Source: an uncultured Saprospirales bacterium (GTDB lineage Bacteria; Bacteroidota; Bacteroidia; Chitinophagales; Saprospiraceae). From it: 64,000 bases of DNA. Positions 17,463 through 26,341 of the stretch are shown one piece after another. Numbering within the stretch: position 1 is the stretch's first letter; each line of letters begins with the position of its first letter. The stretch lies in NCBI GenBank assembly GCA_937864265.1, contig CALMIR010000167.1:1-64000 (forward strand). Reading direction: 5' to 3'. The translations under genes were made by a program, and so were the position numbers. A model generated the notes under the pieces. It worked only from the letters and a program-made list of their open reading frames with translations. It had not been told where the DNA came from and did not search any database.

Positions 17463-19733
17463 ATGAAAAAATGGTGTTTTTTGATCTTGGTCATGGCTGG
17501 GCAGTTCTTGCAGGCTCAGGAAAGAGATTTGCTTCAATACGTCAATCCATTAATGGGAACGGATTCGGAGTATAAATTGTCCAATGGCAACACTTATCCG
17601 GCTATTGCGCTGCCCTGGGGTATGAATTTTTGGACACCGCAAACCGCTAAAAACGGGGATGGCTGGACCTATGCCTACGATGCCTACCACATCAGAGGTT
17701 TCAAGCAAACCCACCAACCAAGTCCCTGGATCAATGATTATGCTGCTTTTTCACTCATGCCGGTAACGGGGACTTTGAAATTTCGGGAAGAGGAGCGGCA
17801 ATCCTGGTTCTCGCACAAGACCGAAATAGCCAAACCGCATTATTACAAAGTTTATCTGGCCGATTACGATGTGACTACTGAAATTTCCCCAACGGAGCGC
17901 GCTGCGCATTTTCGATTCACCTTTCCAGAAGGAAAAAATGCCTACCTCGTGCTCGATGCATTCAAGGGCGGTTCAATGGTGAAGGTTTTCCCAAAAGAAA
18001 GAATGGTAGTGGGGTATTGCCGCAACAACAGCGGTGGCGTGCCGGATAATTTTCACAACTATTTCGTATTGAAATTCGATCATTCTTTTGAAGCTTATAA
18101 TTGTTGGAGTGATAGCACTTTGTTCGATGATCGAAGTACAATAGAAGGCGACCACGTGGGGGCTGTGCTGCGTTTTTCTACCCAAAAAGGAGAGCCGATC
18201 CAAGTAAAAGTCGCCTCTTCCTTCATCAGTTTGGAACAAGCAATGGTCAACCTGGAGCGAGAAATTGGCGACCAGGATTTCGAGGCGACCCAACAGCAGG
18301 CTTGGCAGGTCTGGCAAAAAGAACTCAGCCGCATTCTGGTAGAAGACGAAAATGAGGAGAATATCCGCACTTTTTACTCCTGTTTGTACCGTTTGCTGCT
18401 GTTTCCCCGCAAATTTTATGAAATTACCGAAGACGGGCAATTAGTCCATTACAGTCCATATAATGGCGAAGTGCGCCCGGGTTTTATGTTTACAGATAAT
18501 GGCTTTTGGGACACCTTTCGCGCGGTTTTCCCCTTTTTTACGCTGATGTACCCGGAGTTGAACGGGCAGATCATGCAGGGATTGGTCAATACCTATCAAG
18601 AAAGTGGCTGGCTTCCGGAATGGGCTAGTCCCGGTCATCGGGATTGTATGATCGGCTCTAATTCGGCATCCTTGATTGCCGATGCTTACCTGAAAGGCAT
18701 CCATGATTACGATATTGAAACCCTATATGATGCCGTTTTAAAAAACACGATGGGCAATGGCCCGGTCAACTCAGTAGGACGACTGGGCGCGGAATATTAC
18801 AACGAGCTGGGCTATGTGCCTTACGATGTGGGCATCAACGAAAACGCAGCCCGTACTTTGGAGTACGCGTATGCCGATTTTGCGGTTTGGCAACTGGCCA
18901 GAGCTTTGAAAAAGCCCAAGGCCGAACAAGAATTGTTTGAAAAAAGGTTGCAGAATTACCACTACTTGTTCGACCCGGAAAGCGGTTTGATGCGCGGAAA
19001 AAATAAGGATGGCCAATTTCAAAGCCCGTTTAATCCCTTCAAATGGGGGGATGCCTTTACGGAGGGCAATAGTTGGCATTATTCTTGGTCGGTTTTTCAC
19101 GATATCGCCGGATTGATCAAGCTCATGGGTGGAGATGCTGCTTTTACTCAGAAGCTGGATTCGGTATTTATGCTTCCCCCGGTTTTTGACGAGTCGTATT
19201 ATGGATTTGTTATCCATGAAATCCGCGAAATGCAAATCATGGGCATGGGGCAATACGCGCATGGCAACCAACCCATTCAGCATTTGACCTATTTATACAA
19301 CTACGCGGGACAGCCCTGGAAATCGCAGTATTGGACACGGCAAGTGATGGAAAAACTCTATGAAGCTACGCCCGATGGCTATTGTGGCGATGAGGACAAT
19401 GGTCAAACCTCAGCCTGGTATGTATTTAGCGCCCTGGGTTTTTATCCGGTTTGTCCTGGCACACAGCAGTATGTATTGGGAAGCCCTCTATTTCAAAACG
19501 TAAAATTGAAAATGGAAAATGGCCGGGTTTTTGAAATCGCAGCGCCAGCTAATAACCCGGAAAATAGCTACATCCATTCGGCCAAGCTAAACGGCAAACC
19601 CTGGAATAAAACCTGGCTGGAGCACGATGTTTTGCAGCAGGGTGGCAAACTGGACATCCAAATGGGGGCTGCACCACAAACAAACTGGGGTACAGAAGCG
19701 GCTTCCAGACCCTATTCCTATTCCAAACAATAA
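17463..19733 (+). CDS. GH92 family alpha-mannosidase
   Basis: A 756-residue exported glycoside hydrolase (signal peptide about 1-19, ending LQAQ). GH92 enzymes are calcium-dependent exo-alpha-mannosidases. Family landmarks are VNPLMGTDS near the N-terminus, GFKQTHQPSPWINDY, DNGFWDTFRAVFPF, GHRDCMIGSNSASLIADAY and the acid-rich GYCGDEDNGQTSAWYVFSAL. It probably trims mannose from glycans in the periplasm. A GTG at 17457 precedes the chosen ATG. It lies between a TRAP permease and a ROK kinase, which suggests sugar use, but the linkage specificity is unknown. Confidence 0.92.
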   Translation: MKKWCFLILVMAGQFLQAQERDLLQYVNPLMGTDSEYKLSNGNTYPAIALPWGMNFWTPQTAKNGDGWTYAYDAYHIRGFKQTHQPSPWINDYAAFSLMPVTGTLKFREEERQSWFSHKTEIAKPHYYKVYLADYDVTTEISPTERAAHFRFTFPEGKNAYLVLDAFKGGSMVKVFPKERMVVGYCRNNSGGVPDNFHNYFVLKFDHSFEAYNCWSDSTLFDDRSTIEGDHVGAVLRFSTQKGEPIQVKVASSFISLEQAMVNLEREIGDQDFEATQQQAWQVWQKELSRILVEDENEENIRTFYSCLYRLLLFPRKFYEITEDGQLVHYSPYNGEVRPGFMFTDNGFWDTFRAVFPFFTLMYPELNGQIMQGLVNTYQESGWLPEWASPGHRDCMIGSNSASLIADAYLKGIHDYDIETLYDAVLKNTMGNGPVNSVGRLGAEYYNELGYVPYDVGINENAARTLEYAYADFAVWQLARALKKPKAEQELFEKRLQNYHYLFDPESGLMRGKNKDGQFQSPFNPFKWGDAFTEGNSWHYSWSVFHDIAGLIKLMGGDAAFTQKLDSVFMLPPVFDESYYGFVIHEIREMQIMGMGQYAHGNQPIQHLTYLYNYAGQPWKSQYWTRQVMEKLYEATPDGYCGDEDNGQTSAWYVFSALGFYPVCPGTQQYVLGSPLFQNVKLKMENGRVFEIAAPANNPENSYIHSAKLNGKPWNKTWLEHDVLQQGGKLDIQMGAAPQTNWGTEAASRPYSYSKQ

Positions 19734-19741
19734 GTTTAATC

Positions 19742-20674
19742 ATGAATACCAAAAACATAGCCATTGGCGCAGATGTAGGTGGAAGCCATATCACGTGTAC
19801 CGCAGTTGACCTGATAAGCGGACAATTGTTGTCTGCAACGGAAACCCGAACCGCTATTGCTCACGAAGAGCCTGCTGAAGTATTATTTCAGGCTTGGGCA
19901 GACGCATTGAATACCTGTTACAGTCATATTGATCCACGGCACTTTGCTGGTTGGGGCTTTGCCATTCCAGGGCCATTTGATTATAAAATGGGTATATCCC
20001 ATATGCAGCACAAGTTTCGCGCTATCTATGGCATGCACATTCCCACCCATCTAAAGCCCTTGCTACAACCCGCTGAAGATTTGCCCATCCGTTTTCTCAA
20101 CGATGCCAGTGCTTTTGCTGTGGGAGAGGCATGGGTAGGAGAAGGGAGAGGCATGCACCGCGTCATCGTGATCACCTTGGGTACTGGATTTGGAGCGGCC
20201 TACGTGGAAAATGGCATTCCAATCGTCGAGCGGCAGGATGTGGCTCCGGAAGGCTGCTTTTGGCATTTGCCTTATAAGGAAGGCATTGCCGATGAGTATT
20301 TTTCTACGGGCTGGTTCACGCGAAATTACGAGCTAAAAACGGGATCAACGCTTGATAATGTAAAGAACCTGGTAGATGATCCGCAAAAAAAGGCCATAGC
20401 AGATAGCCTTTTTCGTGAGTTTGCTCATAATCTGGCCGAATTTTTGACGCCTTGGCTGCGACTGTTTCCAGCAGATATGTTGGTTATAGGGGGCAATATT
20501 TCGAAGGCTTTGCCGAGGTTTCAGTCCGAGTTGGTGCAAAATTTGCACGAAGCGGGCATCCGCTTGCGCATCGCGCCCTCCCGATTGATGGAAACCTCAG
20601 CTACCCTGGGCAGTGCCCGCTTGTTGGATGAGCCGTTTTGGGAGCAGGTGAGTCAGCATTTGCCAAATATTTGA
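19742..20674 (+). CDS. ROK family sugar kinase
   Basis: 310 residues with the actin-like ATPase fold of ROK proteins: phosphate-1 loop GADVGGSH (residues 9-16), GFAIPGPF, the catalytic region FLNDASAFAVGEAW and phosphate-2 LGTGFGAA. The zinc-binding CxCGxxGC cluster of typical glucokinase, NagK and Mlc-type ROK proteins is absent (only PEGCFWH is seen at that place). There is no N-terminal DNA-binding domain, so it is a kinase rather than a repressor. It follows the mannosidase by 8 bases; phosphorylation of released mannose or glucose is a reasonable inference. Confidence 0.85.
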   Translation: MNTKNIAIGADVGGSHITCTAVDLISGQLLSATETRTAIAHEEPAEVLFQAWADALNTCYSHIDPRHFAGWGFAIPGPFDYKMGISHMQHKFRAIYGMHIPTHLKPLLQPAEDLPIRFLNDASAFAVGEAWVGEGRGMHRVIVITLGTGFGAAYVENGIPIVERQDVAPEGCFWHLPYKEGIADEYFSTGWFTRNYELKTGSTLDNVKNLVDDPQKKAIADSLFREFAHNLAEFLTPWLRLFPADMLVIGGNISKALPRFQSELVQNLHEAGIRLRIAPSRLMETSATLGSARLLDEPFWEQVSQHLPNI

Positions 20675-20796
20675 ATGGGAAACGTCTAGGCGTACTTACA
20701 AAAAAAGGGTAGGAAACCTAAAGGAAATCCGTTGCGCAGGAAATCCCGATTTGAATAGCTGGTATGGCGCTTCCGCAAATGGAAGGCAAATGGAGC

Positions 20797-20827
20797 AAAA
20801 CAAGGTGATCTGCTTACACCACCTTGT
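20797..20827 (-). terminator. Intrinsic terminator of ykuK-like gene
   Basis: ACAAGGTG and CACCTTGT form a perfect 8-bp stem (20800-20807 with 20820-20827). On the minus strand it is followed by a short T-run (TTTT). The stop codon of the gene lies in the loop. Confidence 0.55.
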
Positions 20828-21284
20828 CTGCGCAAGAAGAGCTGGCAAAGGCATCCGGCTTGGCCTTGAACTCAAAGCCCATGCCCAGTATATAGCCCAT
20901 AGCTTGTTTCAGGGCTACATTCGACTGGAAATGCGGATCGGTATTGATGTCGGCGTGTACTTCTAGCTCCACGTTGTGCTTGTCTAGTAAATCGCACAAA
21001 GCATAAGCGATTTCAACTGACTTGGCAACTTCCAGAATCATGCGCTCGCGCAGGCTCATTTTCTTGTAATCACGCGAGTTGGCGATGAACATGAAGCCGC
21101 CCTTTTTCTCCCGCAAGAAAACAATTACTGTGGCAAATTCCACCACGCCAGAACGCACCTGTGAATCGGAGCCGATGCATACTTTTAAACGATGCCCCTG
21201 AGCCTTTTCCCGAAGAATGGTTTCTTCGACAGCCTCGGCAATGGGCAACTCAATTTTTTGACCGTTTAGTCTTCTCCATTTCAT
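20814..21284 (-). CDS. YkuK-type RNase H-like protein (DUF458)
   Basis: 156 residues of the YkuK/DUF458 family, predicted to have an RNase H-like fold. Typical segments are VCIGSDSQV (first acidic position), FATVIVFLREKKGG, LRERMILEVAKSVEIA, LEVHADINTDPHFQSN (acidic residues at the second and third positions) and the closing GMGFEFKAKPDAFASSSCADKV. The cellular role is not established. It stands alone on the minus strand and has its own terminator. Confidence 0.85.
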   Translation of the reverse strand: MKWRRLNGQKIELPIAEAVEETILREKAQGHRLKVCIGSDSQVRSGVVEFATVIVFLREKKGGFMFIANSRDYKKMSLRERMILEVAKSVEIAYALCDLLDKHNVELEVHADINTDPHFQSNVALKQAMGYILGMGFEFKAKPDAFASSSCADKVV

Positions 21285-21511
21285 GTGTTAAAGGTTTTGG
21301 CTAAATTATAAAATACTGATAAGTCATTTTCCTGCTTTTATAAAATTAAGCCAAATTTAATTTTTGATTAACAATGGGTGAAACCATTTTTATTCCTGCT
21401 TTAGTTCCCCAAGACGAATGTTTTTATTGAATCAGGTTTCAGGCAACATTTGCAGAGAAATCAAAAAATTGACTTTCTATCGATCACAATATGCTATCTT
21501 GCTCCTTATTC
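21285..21511. other. AT-rich spacer
   Basis: Divergent spacer between the ykuK-like gene and the DUF255 gene; with the palindromic copy 3 (21512-21622) it makes a 354-base gene-free stretch. I see no open frame worth calling and no clear promoter pair. Confidence 0.5.
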
Positions 21512-21622
21512 GGGTGCAAAAAATGACGCCCGATTTTCCAGCGCCCTTACCATAGTGGGTACGCATAAAGTGAACCGTCGAGCCTGCTATGGCAAATTGG
21601 GGCATTAATTTTTCTGCGTTAC
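21512..21622 (-). repeat. Palindromic element, copy 3
   Basis: Inverted relative to the other copies. Read on the minus strand it starts GTAACGCAGAAAAATTAA and ends CATTTTTTGCACC. The inner arms hold CCATAG and CTATGG where copy 4 has CCCTAG and CTAGGG, a compensating change on both sides. The loop GACGGTTCACTTTATGCGT is conserved. It ends 16 bases before the DUF255 lipoprotein start. Confidence 0.8.
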
Positions 21623-21638
21623 AAAAATTGATATTCAC

Positions 21639-23753
21639 ATGCTTCGACTATTCTTTTTCGCATTGTCATCCTGGATGCTTATTTGGAGTACTTCTTGTCA
21701 AACATCCGGCAGTCAAGGAGGCAAACATCCCTACACCAATGCTTTGATTGATGAAAGTAGCCCTTATTTGCTACAGCATGCGCACAACCCGGTCAATTGG
21801 CATCCCTGGGGGGAAAAAGCACTCGAAGAAGCTAAAAAATCGGATAAACTATTACTGATCAGCATTGGTTATGCCGCCTGCCATTGGTGTCATGTGATGG
21901 AGGAGGAGTCCTTTGAAGATACAGCGGTGGCCCGGATCATGAATGAATATTTCATCCCTATAAAAGTGGATAGGGAAGAGCGCCCGGATGTGGACGATAT
22001 TTACATGACGGCCTGCCAAATGTCGAGTGACGGTTCTTGCGGTTGGCCGCTCAATTCTTTTGCTTTGCCCGATGGGCGCCCGGTCTGGGCTGGGACGTAT
22101 TACCCTAAAAAACAATGGGTAGAAATCCTGGAATATTTTATCAAAACCTATCGAGAAGACCGGGAAAAACTGGAAACCTACGCCGACCAATTAAAACAGG
22201 GGCTGCAAACCGTTGATGCCCTGGACTTGGATAATCAGGAAGCAAGTTATTCGCAGGAAGCGATACAGCAGGTCACCCGAAAAACGCTGGCGGGAATTGA
22301 TTTTAGCAAAGGCGGGCGCAAAGGAGCGCCAAAATTCCCAGTACCAGTCAATTTTGAATACCTGCTGCATTATTATTACCTCAGCAAAGATGAAAAAGCA
22401 CTAGAAGCAGTTACCGTGACATTAGACAACATCGCCCGAGGTGGAATTTACGATCATCTAGGCGGCGGTTTTGCCCGCTATGCAACGGATGAAAACTGGA
22501 AAGTACCCCATTTTGAAAAGATGCTTTATGACAATGCCCAACTGATTAGCTTGTACGCAAAGGCATATCAAGTGACTAAAAAACCTTTATACCGACAGGT
22601 GGCAGAGGAAAGTCTGGACTTTGCGTTGCGGGAGTGGCAGATGAAAGAAGGGGGCTTTTATGCTTCTTTTGATGCCGATAGCGAAGGGGAGGAGGGCAAA
22701 TATTATGTTTGGTCTAAAACTGAAATCGAGCAAGCATTGGCCGATGCTGTTTTGGTGGATTTATTCTGCGACTACTTTGAGGTAACAGACAAGGGCAATT
22801 GGGAAGAAAGTAAAAACATCCTGTATCGCAAAAAGGACTTAGCAGATGTAGCTAAAAAACATCAATTGACAGTTGAACAAGCAGAAGAAATGTTGCAAAA
22901 GGCCAAAAAGCTGTTGCTGGAAAAGCGCTCTGCAAGAACGGCTCCTGGCTTGGATGACAAGACACTTTGTTCCTGGAACGCCCTGATGTTGACTGCTTTT
23001 GTGGATGCCTACAAAGCTTTTGGGGAAGTAAAACATTTGGATCATGCCCGGCAGTTGGCAGCCTTTTTGACGCAAAGCATGATGCAGAATGACAGCCGAC
23101 TGAACCGCAATTACAAAGATGGGAAATCCTCTATCAATGCTTTTTTGGACGATTATGCTTTGACCATAACCGCCTTTGTTGATCTGTACGAAGCCAGTTT
23201 TGATGAAAAGTGGTTGTTCGAGGCGCAAAACTTGTTGGATTATGTGCATCAACATTTTTATGATGCCGCCACAGGGCTTTGTTTTTACACCTCCGATCTC
23301 GATCCACCTTTGGTGATCCGCAAAAAGGAAATTGGCGATAATGTCATTCCTTCGTCCAATTCCGTTTTAGCCAGAGCAGCCTTGCGCTTGGGGTATTATT
23401 TGTACCGATCTGATTATTTGGAATGGTCGGAGCGGGCATTGCAGGCTGTTTGGCCTCAGGTAGAAGCCAGTACAAATCCGGATTACTTTTCCAATTGGTG
23501 TGCCCTCTATTTGGAACGGATGAAACCGCCCTATGAAGTAGCCATTGTGGGTAAGGATTTTGCCCCATTGCACCGCGAGATGATGCAGCATTATTTACCG
23601 GATGTCCTATACCTCGGTGGCGCAAACGAAGGTAGTCTGGAGTTGTTAAAAGGCAAATGGCGTTCTGATATGACCCAAATTTATGTTTGCCAAAACAAGG
23701 TTTGCCAACTGCCTGTCCAAGAGGTAAGCCGTGCCTTGGATCAATTGCGTTAA
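21639..23753 (+). CDS. DUF255 thioredoxin-domain lipoprotein (YyaL/SSP411 family)
   Basis: 704 residues. The N-terminus is a lipoprotein signal with lipobox about residues 17-20 (WSTSC). A thioredoxin-like DUF255 domain follows (about 35-190) with [19 protein letters not shown] and the motif AACHWCHVM, then an alpha/alpha-barrel region resembling GlcNAc epimerases ([31 protein letters not shown]). The family is widespread but its reaction is not settled. An export signal is less usual for this family, whose members are mostly cytosolic. The gene stands alone and begins just after palindromic copy 3. Confidence 0.88.
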   Translation: MLRLFFFALSSWMLIWSTSCQTSGSQGGKHPYTNALIDESSPYLLQHAHNPVNWHPWGEKALEEAKKSDKLLLISIGYAACHWCHVMEEESFEDTAVARIMNEYFIPIKVDREERPDVDDIYMTACQMSSDGSCGWPLNSFALPDGRPVWAGTYYPKKQWVEILEYFIKTYREDREKLETYADQLKQGLQTVDALDLDNQEASYSQEAIQQVTRKTLAGIDFSKGGRKGAPKFPVPVNFEYLLHYYYLSKDEKALEAVTVTLDNIARGGIYDHLGGGFARYATDENWKVPHFEKMLYDNAQLISLYAKAYQVTKKPLYRQVAEESLDFALREWQMKEGGFYASFDADSEGEEGKYYVWSKTEIEQALADAVLVDLFCDYFEVTDKGNWEESKNILYRKKDLADVAKKHQLTVEQAEEMLQKAKKLLLEKRSARTAPGLDDKTLCSWNALMLTAFVDAYKAFGEVKHLDHARQLAAFLTQSMMQNDSRLNRNYKDGKSSINAFLDDYALTITAFVDLYEASFDEKWLFEAQNLLDYVHQHFYDAATGLCFYTSDLDPPLVIRKKEIGDNVIPSSNSVLARAALRLGYYLYRSDYLEWSERALQAVWPQVEASTNPDYFSNWCALYLERMKPPYEVAIVGKDFAPLHREMMQHYLPDVLYLGGANEGSLELLKGKWRSDMTQIYVCQNKVCQLPVQEVSRALDQLR

Positions 23754-23843
23754 AAATCTGGTACGTAGGCTTTGAACAATTCTGCTCAGCAAGCCATTAT
23801 TAGAGTTGGTGTTATACCGCCTTATCGCAAAAGCAAAAGAAAT

Positions 23844-24773
23844 ATGATCTATTACAAAACGAATGATAATTGGTTTGGTGACGTACAGCATTTGGCGCGC
23901 AGTTGGACGATGGTACGCATCATGCGCAGCGTACTTTTGATCGGGGTATATGCCACGATGGCTTGTTTTTTGGTAATTGGGCTGGACCTGGGGGATTACA
24001 TTTTTATGGATGTTTCCATCTTTTCCATGCTGGGGGTATTACTCAGTATCTTTCTGGTTTTTCGAACCAATGCTTCCTATGACCGCTGGTGGGAAGGCCG
24101 AAAGCAATGGGGTGCGCTCGTTAACAACACCCGCAACCTGGCCATCTACGTGGAGAGCATGTTTCCCAAAGCCAACCATCAGGTCAGGCATGATATGGCC
24201 AAACACATTTCCAATTTTTGCATCGCCCTGGTCGATCACTTGCGCGATGGAACGAAACTGGACAAGCTGATATATCTGTCGGAGCAAGACATCGCTGAGT
24301 ACCAAACCAAAGGGCATATTCCCAACCACATTGCCCTGCAATTGTTTGAAGTACTGGCTGAAGCACATCGCAGCGGTGAAATCAACGAAGGCGATTATAT
24401 CAACATCAAAGCCCAACACCAAAGCTTGTTGGACATCTTAGGCGCTTGCGAACGCATCAAGAAAACGCCCATTCCATTTTCTTATGCCGTTTATTTGAAA
24501 ATATTCATCACGGCCTATGGGGTTATCTTGCCCTTTGCCCTGGTCAATACCTTTCACTTTTTGAGCATACCCATTGCTATGTTTGTGTTTTTTGCACTGC
24601 TTGGAGTAGAACTGTTGGGCGAAGAGATCGAGGATCCTTTTGGTTTAGATTGCAATGATTTGCCGACAGGCGATATCGCCCATACCATCAAGACCAACGT
24701 ATTTGAAATTTTACTAGATCGCTCTGGCATTGGGCATACCAAAGAAAAAGAATTGTACGAAAAAGTGTTTTGA
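23844..24773 (+). CDS. Bestrophin-family ion channel (UPF0187)
   Basis: 309 residues of the bacterial bestrophin family, pentameric inner-membrane channels. The start YYKTNDNWFGDVQHLARSW leads into two helices; FRTNASYDRWWEGRKQWGALVNNTRNL is the family signature (FRTN-YDRWWEGR). Later segments KTPIPFSYAVYLK, LPFALV and EEIEDPFGLDCNDLPT also match. ATG 23844 is preferred to an upstream TTG at 23772. Ion selectivity cannot be told from the sequence. Converges with the next gene, 7 bases between stops. Confidence 0.92.
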   Translation: MIYYKTNDNWFGDVQHLARSWTMVRIMRSVLLIGVYATMACFLVIGLDLGDYIFMDVSIFSMLGVLLSIFLVFRTNASYDRWWEGRKQWGALVNNTRNLAIYVESMFPKANHQVRHDMAKHISNFCIALVDHLRDGTKLDKLIYLSEQDIAEYQTKGHIPNHIALQLFEVLAEAHRSGEINEGDYINIKAQHQSLLDILGACERIKKTPIPFSYAVYLKIFITAYGVILPFALVNTFHFLSIPIAMFVFFALLGVELLGEEIEDPFGLDCNDLPTGDIAHTIKTNVFEILLDRSGIGHTKEKELYEKVF

Positions 24774-24780
24774 CAAGAGC

Positions 24781-25551
24781 TTATAGGTAGCCTTGAAACC
24801 AGTAGGCGATATAACCGACCCATTCTTTGATGAGTTTTTCCCAGCGGTACAATACAAAGGCATTGGGAACGATGGTTTTATTCAGCGACCATTCCCATTT
24901 TTCGCTGTGGTAATCCACGCAATAAGGTGTAAAGTCGAGTTGGGTGTGTCGAAAACAACCTTTGGCACGCGGCATATGCCAGGCAGAGGTGATGAGCAGG
25001 CATGTAGCACCAGGCAATTGTTCCTGGATGATCTTTGCTGAAAATTGGGCGTTTTCATACGTATTGCGGCTTTTGGATTCCACCAGTATGTCTGATTCTG
25101 GTATGCCCAAACGGAGCAGTAAGGTCTTGGCCTGATCGGCTTCCAATACTTCGTTGGGTATGATTTTGCCAGAGCCGCCACTGAGCAATATCTTTTTTAT
25201 CTTTCCCTGGCGATACAGTTCCAGCGTTTGCGTGAAGCGGTTGGCCGCTGCATTGAAATTGTGTCGGTCGTGGCCGGGTAAAATATAGCTGTTGGTGTAG
25301 CCGCCCAGTAAGATGCCGACGTCGTAAGGACTGGTGATGGCATGGGCGTCCATGCTTTTGTACTCCCAGCCCCGCATGACGGCGTTGAACAAAAAGGGGT
25401 TGGTAAGCAATAAAAACAAGGCAATGCCCAATCGCAGCGAACGCCTTTTTCTGATGGGCTTTTTCCCCAAAAGGCTGTACAAAAGCAGGGCTAGTAGCCA
25501 TATTAAGGGTTGCAGGAAGACCGATAGGATTTTTGAAAGGTAAAAGAACAT
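24781..25551 (-). CDS. YdcF-type DUF218 membrane protein
   Basis: 256 residues with two or three N-terminal hydrophobic segments (about 1-25 and 38-58) and a DUF218 domain: VGILLGGYTN, LYRQGKIKKILLSGGSG, LGIPESDILVESKSRNTYENA, LLITSAWHMPRAKGCF. Relatives (ElyC, SanA, YdcF) act in envelope or lipid-carrier metabolism in enterobacteria, but the reaction is not known here. ATG 25551 gives a good membrane start; an upstream in-frame codon at 25629 would add a basic, unlikely extension. Confidence 0.85.
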   Translation of the reverse strand: MFFYLSKILSVFLQPLIWLLALLLYSLLGKKPIRKRRSLRLGIALFLLLTNPFLFNAVMRGWEYKSMDAHAITSPYDVGILLGGYTNSYILPGHDRHNFNAAANRFTQTLELYRQGKIKKILLSGGSGKIIPNEVLEADQAKTLLLRLGIPESDILVESKSRNTYENAQFSAKIIQEQLPGATCLLITSAWHMPRAKGCFRHTQLDFTPYCVDYHSEKWEWSLNKTIVPNAFVLYRWEKLIKEWVGYIAYWFQGYL

Positions 25552-25706
25552 AGCAAACAGGAATCTTTTTGGGGGTAAAAGTAGTTTTTTTAAATACAGG
25601 GCACAACGCAATGGCTGATTGATGTCCAATTGGAAATAAGCGTCGTTTTATTTTTTGTAAAAAAAAGGTCTAATTATTTATTTTTGTATAAAGGATTTGA
25701 CCTTTA

Positions 25707-25827
25707 GTAACGCAGAAAAATTAACTTCCCGATTTGTCCTTACCCTAGCGGACTAAACGGTTCATTTTAAGTGTGTCCGCTAGGGTAAGGATTCTGATAA
25801 ATCGGAAAGTAATTTTTTGCACATTAC
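25707..25827 (+). repeat. Palindromic element, copy 4 (best copy)
   Basis: Terminal inverted repeats GTAACGCAGAAAAATTAA and AGTAATTTTTTGCACATTAC. Inner arms CCTTACCCTAGCGGAC and GTCCGCTAGGGTAAGG are perfectly complementary over 16 bases, and the outer arms (CCCGATTTGT with ATAAATCGG) extend the pairing almost to the ends. Loop AACGGTTCATTTTAAGTGT. A further GTAACGCAG follows at 25831. It lies about 60 bases before the antitoxin gene; the rest of the 25552-25886 gap is AT-rich and empty. Confidence 0.9.
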
Positions 25828-25886
25828 TTAGTAACGCAGCACACGACTTAGGATATTTTTCTCAAGCTTTAAATATAAACTTTTAT

Positions 25887-26123
25887 ATGTACGCAACCTA
25901 TCATTTAACTTCAGCACAAGAACTCAGCCCGGATATTCTCGAAGCTATCAAAGCGGCTTTTAAATCAAAGCCTATTACGATAACGGTAGAAGAGGACGAC
26001 CGTGATTTTGAACTATCTACAAACATGAAGGCTGTTTTGGAAGAACGTTTACAGGAAGATGAAAGTGCTTATCTGACTGCGGAAGATTCCATCAACCAGC
26101 TAAATGAAAAATATGGCTTATAA
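25887..26123 (+). CDS. Antitoxin-like small protein (type II, RelB/ParD-like role)
   Basis: 78 residues, acidic, with a helical N-terminus (AQELSPDILEAIKAAFKSK), a central ITITVEEDD segment and a C-terminus ending NQLNEKYGL. This is the usual shape of small antitoxins that precede ParE/RelE toxins in Bacteroidota. The last bases overlap the start codon of a broken toxin gene (26113), the normal coupling in such pairs. ATG 25887 is chosen; the frame is open further upstream into the palindromic element, which is not expected to be coding. Family assignment is by context, not by a clear domain match. Confidence 0.7.
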   Translation: MYATYHLTSAQELSPDILEAIKAAFKSKPITITVEEDDRDFELSTNMKAVLEERLQEDESAYLTAEDSINQLNEKYGL

Positions 26124-26300
26124 AATTATTATTTCTCCTCGAATCCTTTTTTCAGGGTTAGGTATAAAAACATCCGAGCGCTAAGACTTAAAAAATTCCC
26201 ATATGCTCTATATTTTGTCATCAATGAAGAACTCAATATTGTAAAGATATTATCATGCTTTCACAACAGGCGCAATCCTGTCAGTAGGCCCGAGGAGTAA
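26113..26300 (+). pseudogene. ParE/RelE-type toxin remnant (internal deletion and frameshift)
   Basis: ATG 26113 opens with MAYKIIISPR, a typical ParE-family N-terminus, overlapping the antitoxin stop. About ten residues later the sequence jumps to the C-terminal part in another frame: from 26157 it reads VRYKNIRALRLKKFPYALYF, then VINEELNIVKILSCFHNRRNP, ending at the TAA 26298-26300. Full toxins have about 95-100 residues, so roughly 40-50 codons are missing and the frame is lost; the first frame stops at 26182-26184. The toxin should be inactive. Confidence 0.8.
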
Positions 26301-26341
26301 GCTATTATTGAAATACTGCATCATCCGAATGATCCAATACA

